A stretch of DNA of 64,000 nucleotides from Effrenium voratum (taxonomy: Eukaryota > Sar > Dinophyceae > Suessiales > Symbiodiniaceae): the NCBI GenBank assembly GCA_963377175.1, contig CAUJNA010000180.1, forward strand, positions 1,127,633-1,191,632, in the 5' to 3' direction. Shown one piece after another: positions 19,200-31,304 of the stretch. Below the pieces are notes generated by a model that saw nothing but the letters and a program-made list of their open reading frames with translations, was not told the origin of the DNA and searched no databases. A program made the position numbers and the translations under genes. Position 1 is the stretch's first letter; the number at the start of each line of letters is the position of its first letter.

Positions 19200-21525
19200 T
19201 ATACTTCCCACTTCCCCTTAAAGCATCACCCCCAAGGGATACTCACCTTTCATGGGCCAAAAAGGTGATTGATGCTTAAAACAGCCAAAAAGAGGGAAAG
19301 TTTATGGGCCCCTGAGCCAGGAAAGTCTTTTGGCCATTGGGGGAGAAACATGATCGATCGAGCCCCTTGTAGTGAAGCATTCCTTGTTGAGGGGGTCGCC
19401 AATTTTCTCACAAAAGGTGGCAAAACGACCCCCCTGCTAGAACCCACGTGCGTTCTTAGTCTTGGGGGAACCTATTTATAGATATGGTTGGCCACCGGAT
19501 ATTTTGTGTGCTGGTGCGATAGGTGCGGAATGAGTCCAGGTTTGGGAATGAACCGATTCGGGATTCTTGAATAAAGAAAACCACAGGGGATGGTTTCCCC
19601 TATGGTTTGTCATGCCCTCATTCCGCGCTGAGAAGCAGCAAGTTTTCTCGAAAACATCTGCGCCCTGGAAGACTTATGGCAATCTCGCCTCGTTTTGGAC
19701 GTTTGTGGCTGGAGCGGGGGTCGATTTAGACGACGGAGCATAATTTTGCCAGAATGCCCCTTGGCCCCCTCCACCCTATGAATGAATATATTATTCCCAG
19801 ATTAGTGTTGTTGGTCCTTGTTTGTTTGCATGCGTTTTTTTTTTTATAGGAAAGCTACTTGTTGCTTTTGTTTTTATGTTTGTTTGTTTTTTTTGGGGGG
19901 GGAGGGTAGCCGTAGTCTTGCTCACCGTGACGTGTGGCTTCTTGGCCGACGTGTGGCTTCTTGGCCGTCCGTGGACGGCAACCACTGCCTCCTCACTCAG
20001 AATCAGAACTCGGAGTGAATGGGACAAGCGCAAGAGAGTTTAGCCTCTCTGGGTGTAATCATAGTGGTGGGTCTTTTAGAAATTGGAATACTCTCGTCTT
20101 GCTGAGGAAAAAAAAGAGAAAACAAAAGCAACAAACGACAAATCCTATTCGCAGTGGAGTCGTCTTGCTGGTGGAAACGCGGTTTAGAACACAAAGTAGA
20201 AGAACAAACACTGTCCAAGCCAACCTCAACCGATTCACTTGGGTACAGGAGTCGCAAAATCAACATTGCCGAAAGCTCGGCCCTGCCTGAGACCATCATC
20301 AGCAGCCTGAAGGCCGAAATTTTGATTGCCCATCCCACCCTCAACACAATTTCCTTGGTTGTTCTGCCATGCCAAAGACGAGCATTCATGGCATCTACGC
20401 TTAGAACAGCTTGTAGACATGCATCAGACAATGCCCATGTTGAAGCATCTGGTTGCCTAAGAAACAGCTATGGGCATGAAAAGCTGCCTGGAAAGAGACA
20501 CCCAACAAATCGAGCCGCCAAGCTTCCAAACAGCCTAGCGAGACAAAGCAGCCACCTGCAGCAACAGGACCTTGGCTTCTTTGTGCTATGGACAATGCAT
20601 TCGCAATCAAGTTGGCACGTGACATCACAGGTTGCCCCTATCAAGGGAAACATGTCTCAATCAACCAGCATACCTGCCCGAAACAACAGGTCACAGTGCG
20701 AGCTCAAGTCGAGTGGTCGATGCCAGGCTTAAGCTGTAAAAGCAAAATCCCTGCGCTGTGCCTCGCGTTACGCTGTTACGTGCAACGGTAATTTACGTCG
20801 CAGCTGCGCTGTTGCCTGCGTGATCCCTGAACCGTCTCCCAAGCCTCTCCTTCGCTCAATTCAGTCATACCTTGCAGCGTTTCTTCAGCCATAGCAACAC
20901 AACGGGCCCCTCGCGAGCTCAGTCAATCGATCGCTGCGTGAGACACCGCGCAACCAAAGCCCTGAGTCACCATGTCCCAGACTGACCCACGCTACAACTG
21001 GGCACCCCAAAAGGACAAGTCAGAACAAATGAACGTGTAACCAGCATCCTAACCCAATCAGTGATAAGACGCTGGATTCCGCCTGCTTCAACTTTCACCT
21101 GGTCATCGCACACACGTGATAGGGGCCACCGAACACGATGTAGGTCTTCTTTTGCGCTTCCCTTCGCACCACCAAAAAAAGGGAGTACCAACTCACAAGA
21201 GCAGCCGCCCATTTCCCCGCGACCCCGTGTTCGCTCCAAGAAGCCCCGCGAGCAGGAAGCACGTCCCGGTTCGGCCCTCCCGGCAGGTCTCCGATTCTTT
21301 CTCATCCGTCTGAGCGGAGGCAAGCCTGGATGGAGCGTCGTGAACCGAAATGGATTTGTTGAGCGTGTGGAAAACCCCAGCCTCGGTTCTCCGGGCTCCC
21401 TAACCAAAGGGTTCCCGAGCCAAAGGCTTCTCAAGGTCGCAAGTTGGATTCCAAGCTGGAAGCTTCTGGGCAAAACAGAGAGAAATAAGCATAAGCAGAA
21501 GTGGCTAAAGAAGCACATAAGATTC

Positions 21526-21561
<36 letters not shown>

Positions 21562-22200
21562 TTACGAACCAACCATTTGCCAGGGTATTGGGCATATTTT
21601 CTATCAGCGTGAGAAAAAAAACGGAACCTGTGGGAAGGTACCTACGAGACCAGCATTCTGAAGGGACGCCCTGTCAGCTGTCATGTGAGTGGCAGGGCGC
21701 GGTAAGACTTCTTCTGACCGTTGTGAATCACAAAGAGTTTTCTTTCATGGCAGACTGCGAAAACATTGCTAAACATCATCAACATCCGGTTTTTGTAATA
21801 AAGTATAGTGATAGATTATGTTTCCGAATCGAGTCTTTTGCAAGTTCAGCTATCAAGGGTATCTCTGCACGTGCCCCTCCATTGCCTCGGGCGGTTTGCC
21901 AAAATCCCTTGAAGCCTTGGCCTCGGAAGCCTTTGAGCTCACTTCCCAAGTTGACTGGCCAAAAAAGGTCTGAACTTTTTATATTTGCCACTAAAATGGT
22001 CTTTCCAAAAAATTTAAAGTCCATCAACTCAGGAAGTGAGTTGGCGACTTTTCACCGGACATTCCACAGATCACATAAACCCAGTCTGGCTCCGAGGGAC
22101 CCCTATGTAGGGGGGAGGGGGGACCCCCACATATACATTTAAGCTGCGACCACAATCCTACCGCACCCCCCCCAATATACATAAAAATCCGCTTTTGCTG
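19200..22200. other. Anonymous interval with a (TA)n tract
   Basis: No exon could be fixed. Open frames of 140-200 codons run on both strands at 20003-20732 and 20967-21612, overlapping each other. On the plus strand around 21310-21490, GWSVVNRNGFVERVENPSLG looks protein-like. A TA/CA-rich microsatellite lies at 21526-21561, and a duplicated GTGTGGCTTCTTGGCCG at 19930-19967. Confidence 0.4.
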
Positions 22201-22229
22201 GGTTTTGCCCCAAACATCAGCAAGAGACC

Positions 22230-23430
22230 AAAGCCAAGCAGGCCCATGGCAGACCCTGAAAAACTCCAGCTGCGCAAAAAGAAACGGCGCCCACACACAA
22301 CAAGCAAATTAGGAGCCCTCCTGAAAGACGTCCCACTTCACGCAAGTGATCAGCCCGACAAGTAGGCCCTGAAAGAAACAAGCTTCGCAAAAAAAAACGG
22401 GGGCCACACACAAAAAGAAAAATTACAAGCCCTTCAAACAAGATCTCACTTCACGAAAAGCAGCAGGCCGACCCAGTCGGCCAGCGCTAGGGCCTGAAAA
22501 AAACACAGCTAGCGCAACAAAACGGCAGCCACACACAACAAGCAAATTAGACGCCCTACGCAAAAAATCATTTTTTTAAAGAAGCATCAACAAACAATCA
22601 AGTGGGTTAGTGACAAGCCCTAAACCAAAACAAACTGCAAAAACACAAAGCGCAGCGACACACAACAAACAAATTAGAGGCTCTACTTGCCAACAAACAG
22701 TTGACAAAAAACAGCTGCCCGAACAAGCAGACCAGTGACAGGACCTGAAAACAAGCCGCGCACAAAAAATCCAGAAGCCCCACTAAAAACATCCCACTTG
22801 ACGAAGAGCAGCAGCCCCGACCAAGCAAACAACTAGCAGGCCCTGAAAAACAACTTCGCAAAAAAGGCAGCCACACACAACAAGCAAATTGGAAGCCCTA
22901 CTAAAAGCATCACATTTTACGAAAGGCATCAGCCCGAGCCAGTGACAGGCCCTAAACAAAAGCTAGCTGCAAAAACACGGCGGCAGCTACAAACAACAAG
23001 CAAATTAGAACCATTGAAGGGGGCGACCGCCGAGGGGGTCATGGCCCGACCGGCGACGGGGTCGGGGCCCGACCGCCGGCAGGGTCGGGGCCCGACCGGC
23101 GACGGGGTCGGGGCCCGACCGGCGACGCGGTCGGGGCCCGACCGCCGGCGGGGTCGGGGCCCGACCGCCGACGGGGTCGGGGCCCGACCGCCGACGGAGT
23201 TGGGGCCCGACCACCGGCCCTGAACAACATCAATCTGCACAAAAGAAAGGCAGCCACACACAAGCGAATTAGAAGCTCTACCTTGACGAAACAGCAGCCC
23301 GACCAAGCAGCCCAGTAACAGCCCTGTAAAAAATCAAGCCGCGCAAAAAAGGGCGGCGGCCACACAACAAACCAGAAGCCCGGCGAAGACATCCCACTTG
23401 CAAAAAAAACAAGCGACCAGAAGAGCACGG
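22230..23430 (+). repeat. Array of diverged ~110-130 bp repeats, forward orientation
   Basis: About eight to nine diverged units. Each contains CACACACAACAAGCAAATTAG, then AAGCCCTACT, CATCCCACTT, ACGAAAAGCAGCAGCCCGACC, CAGTGACAGGCCCTGAAA and GCGCAAAAAA..GGCGGC. Units begin near 22292, 22397, 22531, 22659, 22775, 22872, 22988, 23253 and 23361. Confidence 0.8.
23020..23215 (+). repeat. GC-rich 24-bp minisatellite
   Basis: About eight tandem copies of a 24-bp unit built on GGTCGGGGCCCGACCG, which is nearly self-complementary, interrupting one unit of the larger array. A related three-copy block with the spacer CCGCCAGCA lies at 23535-23615. Confidence 0.9.
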
Positions 23431-23635
23431 GAGCAGGAGACTAAGGAACATGATTGAAACGTGTCTTGATTTTTGATGTCCTTTGTAGCCACCTGTGTAG
23501 GTTACATTTCAGCGCCCGGTCGCAAAGGAAACTGTGCGTGCTGTCGGGCCCCGACCCCGCCAGCAGTCGGGCCCCGACCACGCCAGCAGTCGGGCCCCGA
23601 CCCCGCCAGCCGACCTTTTCCTGAAGCAGGATGTT

Positions 23636-24270
23636 TTGAGTAGCACTTCTAATTTGCATGTTGTCTGTGTTACCGCCTTTCTTTGTCCAGCTGTGTCACT
23701 GGCCTACTTGTTGGGCTGATGATTTTCGTGAAGTTGGTTTTTTCTCCAACAGCTGAAAGCTTTGGGGTCTCAGCCCAGATAGTCCCGGACGGCCCTGAGG
23801 TGAGGTTCCACGAGCGTTCCACCAGGGTTCCACCAATGTCCAATGAGGGGATGTCACCGTTTATTTTGGGCAGCTGGATTGTTTTCAGGGCCTGCCTACT
23901 TGTCTGGCTGATGATTCTCGTGAAGTGGGAGTTTTCAGCAGAGCTTCTAGTTAGTTTTTTGTGTGGGGTTGCCGCCTTGTTTTTTTGCGGTTGTTATGCA
24001 AAGATTCTATTTTGTTCGCCGTGTATTTTGTGCAGCTGGACTTTTTTAAGGCCTGGCACTGGCCTACTGGTCTGGCTGATGATTCTCGTGAAGTGGGCTT
24101 TTTAACTAGGGCTTCTAATTTGGTTGTTGTGTGTGGGTGTCAATTTGTTGTACAGTTTTTCCTGGGCCTGTCACTGGCTTGCTTGGTCGAGCTGCATTTT
24201 TTGTGATTTGGGCGTTCTGCAATAGAGTTTCTAATTTGTGTTTTGCCAGTGGCTGCCTTTTTTCGCGGCT
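23636..24270 (-). repeat. Same ~120 bp repeat family, inverted orientation
   Basis: Four or five units read as the reverse complement of the 22,230-23,430 array: CTTCTAATTTG.TTGTTGTGTGTG, GCCGCC, CAGCTGGA, GGGCCTG.CACTGGCCTACT, GGCTGATGATTCTCGTGAAGTGGG. The middle unit is interrupted by unrelated sequence at about 23760-23870. Confidence 0.78.
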
Positions 24271-24287
24271 AAAGCCATTGTTGCGTC

Positions 24288-24420
24288 AGGGGTCACTTGT
24301 TCTTACGCCCGGCGGGCTTAAGAACAAGTAGGCGCTTTAGCGAACAAGTGACCAGGTCACTTGTTCCGGTTGGCCCCCACTTGTTCTTATGCCCGCCGGG
24401 CGTAAGAACAAGTGACCCCT
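24288..24420. repeat. Nested palindrome (double hairpin)
   Basis: A perfect 30-bp inverted repeat forms the two ends, starting AGGGGTCACTTGTTCTTACG. Each arm, with its neighbouring ACAAGT, is itself a palindrome around GCCCGGCGGGC or GCCCGCCGGGC. A third GTCACTTGTTC lies in the centre. The 133-bp unit could fold as a cruciform or clover. Confidence 0.93.
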
Positions 24421-24489
24421 GAAAACGCTTGGGGCTGGGAACTAGCCAAGGCTTTTCCAGGACTCGTGGGAGCGGCGCAGTGGCAGCGT

Positions 24490-25120
24490 CTGATACCTAC
24501 ACCAAGCAGCGTATTCGCTTTGTCGAATTACTTAATTCGTCGCACGGACGCCCGTCATCTCGATCTACAGACGGCATCACTGGCATCACTGGCATCACTG
24601 GCATCGCCAGCATCACCAGCAATGACGTCTAGCTGATTCTCGCTCTGACGAATTAGCACGGACACCTGTCGCCTTCATCTACGGAGTGCGTCACCGTCAT
24701 CGCCAGCATTACCAGCAATGACGTCTAGCTGATTTTCGCTCTGACGAATTAGCTAATTCGTCGCGCGGACACCCGTCGCCTCGATCTACGGAGTGCATCA
24801 CCGGCATCGCCAGCATCACCAGCATTATCAGCAATAAAGTCTAGCTGAGATTCGCTCTGGCGAAGTAAAGCTAATTCGCATTACCAGCAATGAAGTCTAG
24901 CTGATTTTCGCTCTGACGAATTAGCAAATTCGTCGCACGGACACCCGTCGCCTTGATCTACGGAGTGCATCACCGGCATCGCCAGCATCACCAGCATTAC
25001 CAGCATGAAGTCTAGATGAAATTCGCTCTGTCGAATTAACTAATTCGCATTCCCAGCAATGAAGTCTAGCTGATTTTGCTCCGACAAATTAGCAAATTTG
25101 TCGCGCGGACTCGATCCACA
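24490..25120 (+). repeat. Satellite of ~120 bp units
   Basis: Five to six units containing TCTAGCTGATTTTCGCTCTGA, CGAATTAGCTAATTCGTCGCG, GGACACCCGTCGCCTCGATC and GGCATCGCCAGCATCACC. The first unit carries a CATCACTGG triplication. CGAATTAGCTAATTCG is itself palindromic. Confidence 0.88.
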
Positions 25121-25619
25121 CACTGGCATCAACACCATCGCGAATCCCTGGAGCACAATGAGTGCATACGCTAAAGAGCGCTGCTTGCTATCTGTTTGCT
25201 CTGCTCAAATATTTAGAGGCACCCCTGCCCCGGTTCGATGTTCTCACACCTCTGTGATCCCGACAGCAACGAATCCGACACTCGTCGGCCTTCCATTTCA
25301 GCTAGTTCCTCGCTTTGCAACGAATGTATCTAAATCGCAGCCCGGCCCCACTTCCAATGATGTGGGAAACGCTGGGACTGCTGGGCGGCACAGTCACTTG
25401 GTCAATCAGCTAGCTCTCTCCCACACGGGCTTTCACATCAGCACTCCCCTGCTGGAATTTTCGAAAGCCTGCGGTTATCGGTCTGACGTAGTGGATAGCA
25501 ACGCATTGCTCCGATTGCTCTGGGTAAACCAGCTTGTTTGCCAGGATTTTGCATGCTTAGTGAGGGCTCCATGTATCTCAGAACCCACGATCGCCACGGG
25601 GTGGTGTGGATCGACTTGA
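25098..25619 (+). CDS. 173-codon plus-strand open frame, doubtful
   Basis: A continuous frame that begins in the satellite and runs through ALSHTGFHISTPLLEFSKAC. Third positions are not GC-biased and no family is recognised. It may be chance. Confidence 0.2.
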   Translation: MSRGLDPHTGINTIANPWSTMSAYAKERCLLSVCSAQIFRGTPAPVRCSHTSVIPTATNPTLVGLPFQLVPRFATNVSKSQPGPTSNDVGNAGTAGRHSHLVNQLALSHTGFHISTPLLEFSKACGYRSDVVDSNALLRLLWVNQLVCQDFACLVRAPCISEPTIATGWCGST

Positions 25620-28600
25620 ACCTTGGCCGGAGCAGGAAGTGATCACAGGGGCCCAGCTGAGTTCTGTTGCGCCTCGCTTACGGCGCAAAGCTCGTGCCCT
25701 TCAGCATGGCGCTGCGACGATGCGCTTGCTTGAGCTAGGAAACTAAACACCACTACTCTTTGGAACGAATGCTTCCTAGGGCTCATATCCGGCAGTGCGT
25801 TGATTCAGCGTCACTTGAAAGCAGTGAAAACACGTACTTTGTCTTCAGGGCGGCCCTACTCAAAGCAAAATGCAGCAAGCCCTATACGAGCGGCGGTCGT
25901 AAACCACTTAGCAAGTAGATAGGGCCCGCGTCTGTACTGCTGACTTCTTGGCACTTACTTCTCAAAGAAGAGACCGAGGTGAGCGACACGATGCCCCAGA
26001 AGACGGTGGCGTCAGCAAGACTGACAAGCTTCCAAACAAGGCGCGCGGTGCTTCCCCCGAAGCAATCCCAGTGTTGACTTCGAAGCGAGCTGGAAGTTTG
26101 ACCCCCATCACACTTTCAAATATTGGGCCCTCTCGGAGGCGCGTGCTTTTACACGTGTGCGATGCAGGAGCTAGAGCTGTTGAACGCCGGTGGGGGGGGG
26201 GGCCTAATTGGAGAGACAATTGTAGTGGGTGTTGAAGTAGGCCAGGGCCAGCCACTTGAAGCAACCTTGACAAAGTTGGCGGATATGTCCCTGGGCTTTG
26301 TCCACGTGGTCCGCGCAAAGATCAGCGCCTGTTGAGCAGCAGAAGAGTCTCACAATCAAGGAATCGGACACCAGCGCCTCCATCAAGTCCTGGCAGCACA
26401 AGATGGAGCAAGTGACAGCGCTTGACAAGCTTGCTCAGCTACATGCCCACTTCAACACTTCGTACGAGTTCTAGGACATGTTTTTGGCAAAGCCCGTTCT
26501 CGGGCTGCTGCCGGAATGCGTGCTGCGGATTGCTGGCACATGGGCCTCTAGAATCGCGCAACACCTAATTTGAAAGCATTCCAACACTGAGCCGTAAACT
26601 CGCGGACCTTTCCAGGTCCATTTGCAGCCATTTGCTTCTGTCTACCTACAATTGTGCCTACCTTCCATAAGGCTGTGACTGTATATCGCTTTCTTAGGTT
26701 CTCAGCCTTGGCAAAGCGCTTAAGACTCTTGGGGCGGCAAACGTGGAAAATGTATTACATACATTCCCCCCCCCCCCACTGGGCATACATTATGAAAGGG
26801 GTCCCCCGCTGGCTCTGGGGTAGGTAATGCTCATGTAAGCTATCGCACCCAGGCAAATTGGTCCATCTGCACAAACAACTCACAAGAAACACACCCAGCA
26901 CGGAAAAAGCCTGGTCCTGGACAGGAAACATTTCGCCTCGGATCTGTTTGGCTTGCGTGTGTTTGTTCCGTTCCAGAGAGGGATAGGATTGCGGCACCCT
27001 TCTTCTGGGAAAGAGAGGGCTGCCAGATTGTCTCTTGGAAGGCCCTTTTGCAACTTGTCTCCAGGCTTGGAAAGGATCCAAGTACTATAAATAACAGGAA
27101 CTTCCGGGATTTTCTACACTATATCATTCCCATCCTCCCGCCTGCCTTTTGACTCTTGCGGCGAACAAACCTGCAAAGCTATGGGGGAATTGGAGCTGAA
27201 GCAACGGAACGGGCTTGATGTCCGCTGGACCTGCGTCTCCGTACAAACGGAGACGTGTGAGATCGGCGAGAGGTTGGGGGGGTCGAGCGAATTCTGGAGA
27301 GAAGTGACCCGAAAAGGTACCTCCACTTACCTTCGCCTTTTATTTGATCTGGGCTCAAGGTTCAGCCCCCACGTGTCAAGCTCATCCCTTGGGGGTTCAA
27401 ACTGAGGATTGAATCACAAAATACTCCCCCACACATTCATGATGAACCCAAAAGGAAGGGTCCATCTTACAAATGAAGTTTCCTCTACCCGCAGTGCTTT
27501 CGGGGTTGCGGGTAAAGGAACGTGTTTCAGGAACCGTGCAGGTTCTACCTCTGTTTTTTGGCAGGGTAGATTGCTATGAGGCCCCTTGATCAAGCATACA
27601 CCGTGTGCACGCAGAGTTGCTCATGCCAAGGGGCTCGGAGTATTTGCAGGGAATGCCACCCGTGAAGTTGAACTGCGGGTTGAGCCTCGTCACGCGTCGA
27701 CAGTCGCTCTCAAGCCACAAGCTATGAAACGCGGGCGGCATCCCGATGTAAGCGGCACAAGCCGGTACATACCCCTTTCACGTACTCCTTGGACAAATGA
27801 ACCCAAGGCCTGCTGATGTTCATACCCCTCTCCCCAAAAGGTGGATATACCCCTTATAAAGCGGGTTGGAAACCGCGGAAGAACAAGGGGTATGTACTTC
27901 CACCCTTAGACTCTCGGCCAAACGCACAACAAGTATGGTGTTCCGTCTTGGCCCATTGGCCATGGCCGAGCAGCAGCAGTTTGATCATCGCGCACGCAAA
28001 CACCACAGGCAGTGTGGCGAAGGACACCCCCTGCACCGGCCACCAGAACATGAACTCGTAGCCTCAGCGAGATGCATCTGCTGTTGGTTTGGACGGCTCA
28101 AGCGGTTCGAGGGGTCCATCCATGCATCTTAACCTCAGTCACTATGAGTCTGGACTGGAGTCTTCAGCTCACCAATATGCCCCAACACACATGCTTGCAG
28201 CTTGCACCAAATGTCCACTTTATCTGCAGGTGTTTGGAAGTCACATTCTGGTCAGAAACGTCTGGCATTTCTGCAGTCACAACAGCAGCCAGCGCAAATG
28301 GCGGGGTCTCACGCGCAAGTCTACAAAAGCTTCTTAGAGTAGGATCGCGTGCGGCAAGTGTGCCATGGTTAGCAAGCTTTTCTGTCCAGATGGTATGCAC
28401 ACGGAATCACCCGTGACAAAGGGTGTCGTGTCCATTAGCTACTCTAAGCAAAATGTGTTTCTGCTGCTGACCGCCGTATTGCCGTAAAGTGTTGCTAGGC
28501 ACGGGCAAACACTGTTGGATACAAGCTGCTACTAGTACTTTGCAGAACTGAGTTGCTTTCCAACAACGTCGCCTGTACATACCTGATAAAACAGACGAAG

Positions 28601-28900
28601 AAAGACTCCCCCCCCCCCACCACCAAAGGCGTTCTGTTGCAACGCCTGCTTGCCCCACTTAGCCCTAGCGTTCGATAGACTTCCAGGGTTCCCCTCTTGG
28701 CGGCAATGAACCCCTTGGTTTAAGTCTACCCTGAGGAGTCAAAAAGTGGAACCCTGCTTGGCCCGCGATCAAACAGCATATCTACAATAAGCTGCCTTCC
28801 TCCAGTAACGCACCCTCTGAGCTCAGCCGAGCATCATTCGACCAGCCGGAAGGGTGGAGCTGTGGCCTTGCGGACCTGGGGCTTGCACATCTTACTTGAC
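25620..28900. other. Mostly anonymous; one possible minus exon
   Basis: The only protein-like stretch I would note is at about 25960-26055 on the minus strand, LVWKLVSLADATVFWGIVSL, which is hydrophobic with G/C third positions. Poly-C or poly-G tracts lie at 26767 and 28609. No clear repeat or RNA gene. Confidence 0.35.
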
Positions 28901-28902
28901 CC

Positions 28903-29142
28903 ACAGCCTTCCTGATCACAACCTGCTTGCAACTGACGGTGGATCACCCTGAGCCATGTCCAGTGAAGCGCCGTATGAGACGGGCATGGCGAAACCGGCA
29001 CATGGCCTTTTGCCCTGAAGCCGGCCTTCAGGCGGATACCAGCCCAGGCCACCAAAGTGGCACCCACAGCTCCCAAGCCTCGGGCCACATGAACCGCACG
29101 GTGTCGAGTCAGATGGCCAAAGCCCTGAAGAGAGCCCGTTGA
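28903..29142 (+). CDS. Possible terminal exon on plus strand
   Basis: After CCCACAG| at about 28903 the plus strand is open to a TGA at 29140-29142, reading VDHPEPCPVKRRMRRAWRNR, then HMAFCPEAGLQADTSPGHQS and SQMAKALKRAR. Third positions are GC-rich, but the minus strand is open too. Confidence 0.33.
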   Translation, partial: TAFLITTCLQLTVDHPEPCPVKRRMRRAWRNRHMAFCPEAGLQADTSPGHQSGTHSSQASGHMNRTVSSQMAKALKRAR

Positions 29143-29275
29143 CCAGAACCAACGCCTCTTGGTTCTTGAATGAGGGAGTGCACCCTATCTCAGCCATCCC
29201 ATGGTGGTTTCAGGGGCTTATAACCTTAAGCTGGATTTTCGCCATTTTCCCGGTGACCATCAGAGAAGTGCAAAC

Positions 29276-29614
29276 CTATGGGCTTCAGGATCCGAATATC
29301 CCACTGTAGCGTCAAGTCGACTTTCGGGTGTATTCTGGGCAAGTCGCCAATCAGGCAGTACAGGATGGCATAGACCTCGGCGTGCGTGGCGCTTTTTCGC
29401 TTCTGACAACTTGAGGGTATTCCCAGCCTGCCCAGCAAGTGGGCGATGTATTGAATGCCCACCTCGCCCTCAAAGCACCAAGAAACCGAACTGAATTTGC
29501 AAGGTTTTAACCGTGCTTGATACGTGATAGATAATTCGATGTCGGGTTCATCAAACCAACCTGCTGCAAATTCGGAATCATCAGTGGGAAGCAGCTCTTC
29601 TGCCAGGATGGTAT
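29276..29614 (-). CDS. Long exon candidate (113 codons)
   Basis: The frame runs from a strong acceptor, CTTCTTGTTTCACAG|, to donor CCCATAG|GTTTGC. It includes TILAEELLPTDDSEFAAGWF, then EVGIQYIAHLLGRLGIPSSC and ATHAEVYAILYCLIGDLPRI. It lies in a 272-codon minus-strand frame (29226-30044), longer than chance would readily give. An internal GCAGCAG|GTTGG could split it. No family recognised. Confidence 0.48.
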
Positions 29615-30049
29615 CTGTGAAACAAGAAGTATAAATACATCCAGTGCAGTATGGGGGCATCGATCCGGAGATCTTGCAAACCTGCTCCGCTGGAAACGGA
29701 GGCATCGCACTTCTTTGCAGCAGATGTTGATATCTTGAGGCCACTTGGATGGGTGCACGTCGTTTAATACCCAATGCCCATTCACATCTTGGGCAGCTTA
29801 GATTTAGCTCGAAGCCATGCCATACATCGATATGGACAGAAAGAAGAAAAGAGAAGGGTGCGCACAGGAACAGAGTCAAAGCACATCGAGCGTATTTTTT
29901 TTTCGCATGGGCTTGCTGCAAGGAACGTTGCCCCAAGAGCTTCACTGATAAACTGCTTTTTTGTGTTTGGGATGCTCTCGGTTGGGCTCCGAGACTTGGG
30001 AGCACAAGAATAAACCGTCGGTTGACATTGGGTTTGGGGAGCAAACAAT

Positions 30050-31300
30050 TCTCAGGTCTTAGCAGTTAAGTGGATTTGGAATTCAACCACTAAACCACAA
30101 TAAGCAAAAATGGGTAAAATGTAAAACCCAACGGCAACCATGTAAAGTTGTCCGTTTCATGAATTATTATTGAGTTTCTCTTGTAGCTTTGCGCGGGAGC
30201 AAGCGGTTAGCAAATCTTGCTGTACTTGTTTGCCCCTCCAGAGCTCCGAATAAGGAGCCTTCCGGACATCTGCACAGAGACTGCCGGCCGAATTCCAGCA
30301 ATTCGCATGCTTCCACCCCCCCCCAACCGAACAAACGCCCATCTGAGTTTCTGGCCTGGTACGGCCTCAGGGAGCGAAATGTGGACGGATCTAAGTAGAA
30401 CATTTCCTAAGGAGGGTGTTCCCTCAAATGCAGGATGCCCACTAAAACAGTTTGCGAACAAAAACAGCCCAAACAACTCCTCCTAATATTCAATTTGCAT
30501 TATATGTTCATAGATTGGACGCTCGTGTATGTGTGGAAGCGGCACATGAGGTCATCAAGTGCGATGAGTCAATCGCACTGCTGCCAACACCTACCATGCT
30601 GCAGCAAAGATTTGAAGAACTTGGCACTTGGCGGTGGAAGTTATCTTAATAGCAACTACGGCCAGTAGACATTTCCATGTGGCAAGTACCTGGCAACCGT
30701 GGTTGGTGCATGGGTCGGTGCTAGATTAAGTTCAATGTTTGCTCCACATGTGCGTTGCAGGATTCTGATCGCCAGCATGCATGATATACGGCTTGCCAGA
30801 AACAAATACGATACAAATACGCCTGGGATGTTGAACAGTCGGACTCATGAAACACATAGCCAACCATGCGCGAACCTCAGAACAAACAGACTACCGCAAA
30901 GTTGTTGGCGCACAAAACTATGTATACTGTATACACGGACTTACATGATCTAATCTACTCATTTGGCGCACATATTTTCTTCATTCAAACTTCTGTATTT
31001 CCCAACAACAAGCTGTCCAATGACAGATTTGGCGCCCCTTCATGCTAGCTCTTGGTCTCACAAAGTGTGTTGTGACGTTAGCGTGATTATTGCCAAGATT
31101 GGGGCCCTGCGCTGATTTGTTCGAGAGAAGCGAACTTAGCATGCCATCAACTGGGGCCTCGAACGTCATGTTCCCACATGCTTCTTAGGAATGCGGCATA
31201 GAACCACAGCCATTTCCGGTCACGCACTGATTCAGAAAACTGCACGCTCGGATTTGGAAGCTCGGATTCAAAAACTTGGGGCTGGGTTTTACAGGTCCTT
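30050..31300. other. No supported gene
   Basis: Contains a repeat fragment shared with 37,787 (TTAGCAGTTAAGTGG...CCACTAAACCACAA.AAGC.AAAATG, at 30058-30135). Otherwise I see nothing I can support. Confidence 0.4.
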
Positions 31301-31304
31301 CAAC

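Noticed and set aside
22942..23428. Arg/Pro/Gly-rich frames such as SGPDPVGGRAPTP
   Set aside because: Translations of the 24-bp minisatellite; open on both strands because the unit lacks stop codons.
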